Source: Christensenella sp. UBA7707 (GTDB lineage: Bacteria; Bacillota; Clostridia; Christensenellales; CAG-138). From it: 14,019 nt of DNA. Made by a program: the position numbers and the translations under genes. The stretch lies in assembly GCA_002482435.1 (NCBI GenBank), contig DLFZ01000248.1, positions 1,845 through 15,863 on the forward strand, read 5' to 3'. Within the stretch, counting starts at the first letter, position 1. Each line of letters starts with the position of its first letter. The notes below the pieces were generated by a model. It ran no database searches. It saw only the letters and a program-made list of their open reading frames with translations, and was not told the origin of the DNA. Below are positions 12,576 through 14,019 of this stretch, piece by piece.

Positions 12576-13711
12576 AAGCATTGAAAAACGCGAAAATTTT
12601 AAAAGTTCCCATTCTCGGGGATGTGGTCGTATCTGCCGGTCGTACCGTTCTTGGCATTGTACTGGGCTTGATCGCAAGCGGCATTTTGATTGCCATTACC
12701 GGCGTGAATCCGTTTTTTGCCTATGGTTCCTTGCTCCGCGGTGCATTCGGTAGCGCGCAGGCGTTCAGCAACGTTCTGGTTCGTTCCTCTCCGCTTCTGC
12801 TAGGCGGTATCGGCGTTGCCATCGGCATCAAAGCCGGTGTTTGGAACACCGGTATTGAAGGCTATATGTACCTGGGTGCGATCGGCGCTGCAATCGTTGG
12901 CGTTTTAGACCTTGGATTGCCACCGGTGCTGCATGTCCTCCTTTGCTTTGTCTTTGCGGCGATTTTCTCCGGCTTTTGGGGCTTCATTCCAGGGTATTTG
13001 AAAGCTTATAAAGGCGTAAACGAAGTTACAGCAACGATTATGTTAAACTATATCGCCATTTACCTGACCAACTGGGTTGTTTCGAATTTCTCGTTGGTTG
13101 CGGAAGTTGGTGCGTTCTATCCGATGTCCAAACAGTTCCAGGCCAGCGCGTTGCTGCCGATTTTGATGCCGGGCTCCAGCCTGCATCCGGGTCCGTTTAT
13201 TGGAATCCTGCTCTGCCTGCTGTTGTACTTCATTTTGAACTATACGCCGTTTGGCTACCGCACAAAGATGCTTGGCAGCAATCCCTTCGCTGCCCGCTAC
13301 GCTGGTGTGGATTCTAAGAGGCAGATCATGATGATCATCATGATCGGGGCGGTTATTGGAGGCATTTCCGGCGCAATTGAAATCATGGGCCTCAAACGCC
13401 GTGTGTTCATGGAATTCGTTACGGGTGTGGGTTACGAAAGTGTCGCTGTTGCGCTGCTGGCGGGCGGCAACCCGATTGGCGTTGTTCTTTCCGCACTGTT
13501 CTTCGCTGCTTTGAAAGCAGGTGGCGCAACGATGTCTATCGAGACAGGCGTTGCCTCCTCGATCAACTCCATTATCATCGCCATGTGCATGCTCTTCGTA
13601 ATTGGTGTGGGCGTTGTTGATAGCCACCGTCTGAAGAAGGTTGTGGATACGGATAAGGACAATGAAGCCGAAGAAGCTACAAAGACTCCTGCCATAAAGG
13701 AGGACAAGTAA
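12572..13711 (+). CDS. ABC transporter permease (NupP-like, BPD_transp_2)
   Basis: A 379-aa integral membrane permease, one half of the transport channel. It has about nine to ten hydrophobic helices (for example near 23-43, 105-140, 155-172, 207-224, 252-272 and 333-350). Family motifs are GVWNTGIEGYMYLGA (89-103), KGVNEVTATIMLNYIA (147-162) and NPFAARYAGV (237-246). A conserved stretch GVGYESVAVALLAGGNPIG lies at 285-303. The C-terminus is a charged, acidic tail (about 355-379) without obvious domains. The start overlaps the ATPase stop by four bases and AGAGGTG precedes it. The next permease starts directly after its stop, as in nucleoside importers where two different permeases form the channel. 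Confidence 0.95.
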   Translation: MKALKNAKILKVPILGDVVVSAGRTVLGIVLGLIASGILIAITGVNPFFAYGSLLRGAFGSAQAFSNVLVRSSPLLLGGIGVAIGIKAGVWNTGIEGYMYLGAIGAAIVGVLDLGLPPVLHVLLCFVFAAIFSGFWGFIPGYLKAYKGVNEVTATIMLNYIAIYLTNWVVSNFSLVAEVGAFYPMSKQFQASALLPILMPGSSLHPGPFIGILLCLLLYFILNYTPFGYRTKMLGSNPFAARYAGVDSKRQIMMIIMIGAVIGGISGAIEIMGLKRRVFMEFVTGVGYESVAVALLAGGNPIGVVLSALFFAALKAGGATMSIETGVASSINSIIIAMCMLFVIGVGVVDSHRLKKVVDTDKDNEAEEATKTPAIKEDK

Positions 13712-14019
13712 ATGTCATTTGATATTGTTATTGACTGGCTGCAGGCCGCTTTAAGATGGGCAGCCCCCCTGATTTTGGTTTCCATCGGGGAGGTTTATGC
13801 CGAACGTTCCGGCGTTATCAATATGGGTATCGAGGGCATTATGCTGTTTGGCGCGTTGACCGGCATTGCCGTTGGCTTCTATTTGAACAGCTTGGCCTTG
13901 GCCGTATTGATTACCCTCCTGATAGGCGCAATTCTTGGGCTCGCCGTTGCGTTCCTCACCGTTTCTCGCCGCACAAATCAGGTGGTTACCGGCTTGATGA
14001 TTAACCTGATTGCCGTCGG
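13712..14019 (+). CDS. Second ABC transporter permease (NupQ-like), cut by window end
   Basis: The first 102 codons of a permease that continues past the right edge. The N-terminus contains the family hallmark VSIGEVYAERSGVINMGIEG (about 23-42), followed by IMLFGALTGIAVGF. Hydrophobic helices then follow, ending in the conserved TNQVVTGLMINLIA region. The ATG follows the upstream permease stop with no gap, and AAGGAGG lies within the end of that gene about eight bases before it, so translation is coupled. It should pair with the 12572-13711 permease to form the channel; later operon genes are out of view. Confidence 0.94.
   Translation, partial: MSFDIVIDWLQAALRWAAPLILVSIGEVYAERSGVINMGIEGIMLFGALTGIAVGFYLNSLALAVLITLLIGAILGLAVAFLTVSRRTNQVVTGLMINLIAV

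Overview
The window looks like chromosomal DNA of an endospore-forming member of the Clostridia (Bacillota). Evidence seen directly is a full-length Spo0A, a DUF3794/SPOCS-LysM protein of the SipL type, purine-rich Shine-Dalgarno sites (GGAGG, AGGAGG), a Firmicutes-style zinc-ribbon Ser/Thr kinase, and a BMP-type nucleoside ABC transporter. I see no phage, IS, CRISPR, rRNA or tRNA sequence. Genus cannot be decided from the sequence alone.

Left part (1-5103, all minus strand): the N-terminal codons of a zinc-ribbon protein, probably a second kinase; a complete zinc-ribbon Ser/Thr kinase with a membrane anchor and an outside domain (376-2022); a SipL-like spore morphogenesis protein (2267-3745); and spo0A (4297-5103). 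Each complete gene has its own hairpin terminator or terminators. The two zinc-ribbon genes share the start of their coding sequence and a 15-bp promoter-region motif at exactly the same distance from the start codon. The 551-bp gap between spo0A and sipL is unusually structured: three DnaA-box sequences, a perfect 12-bp inverted repeat, several hairpins, a Spo0A-box-like heptamer and a sigma-E-like promoter for sipL.

Middle part (5104-8488): a GNAT acetyltransferase divergent from spo0A, a ferritin with a strong terminator, and two minus-strand membrane-protein genes of unknown function (61 aa; and 265 aa with four 19-residue repeats before its membrane segments). A 669-bp gene-free stretch follows. 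It carries a long-spaced 14-bp inverted repeat, a 20-bp-spaced direct repeat and, at its right end, a strong sigma-A promoter.

Right part (8489-14019, plus strand): an apparent operon of a dihydropyrimidinase/hydantoinase-family amidohydrolase, a BMP-family lipoprotein, a double-ABC ATPase, and two permeases (the second cut by the window end). This reads as a module that imports a nucleoside, base or cyclic ureide and opens a cyclic amide ring in the cytoplasm. A hairpin with alternative pairings sits between the lipoprotein and ATPase genes and probably sets their relative expression.

The points most worth a second look are the DnaA-box cluster between two sporulation genes, a Spo0A receiver lacking one of its two conserved acidic-pocket aspartates, the tandem kinases with a duplicated promoter, the repeat-containing membrane protein, and the hydantoinase-transporter operon with its attenuator-like element.
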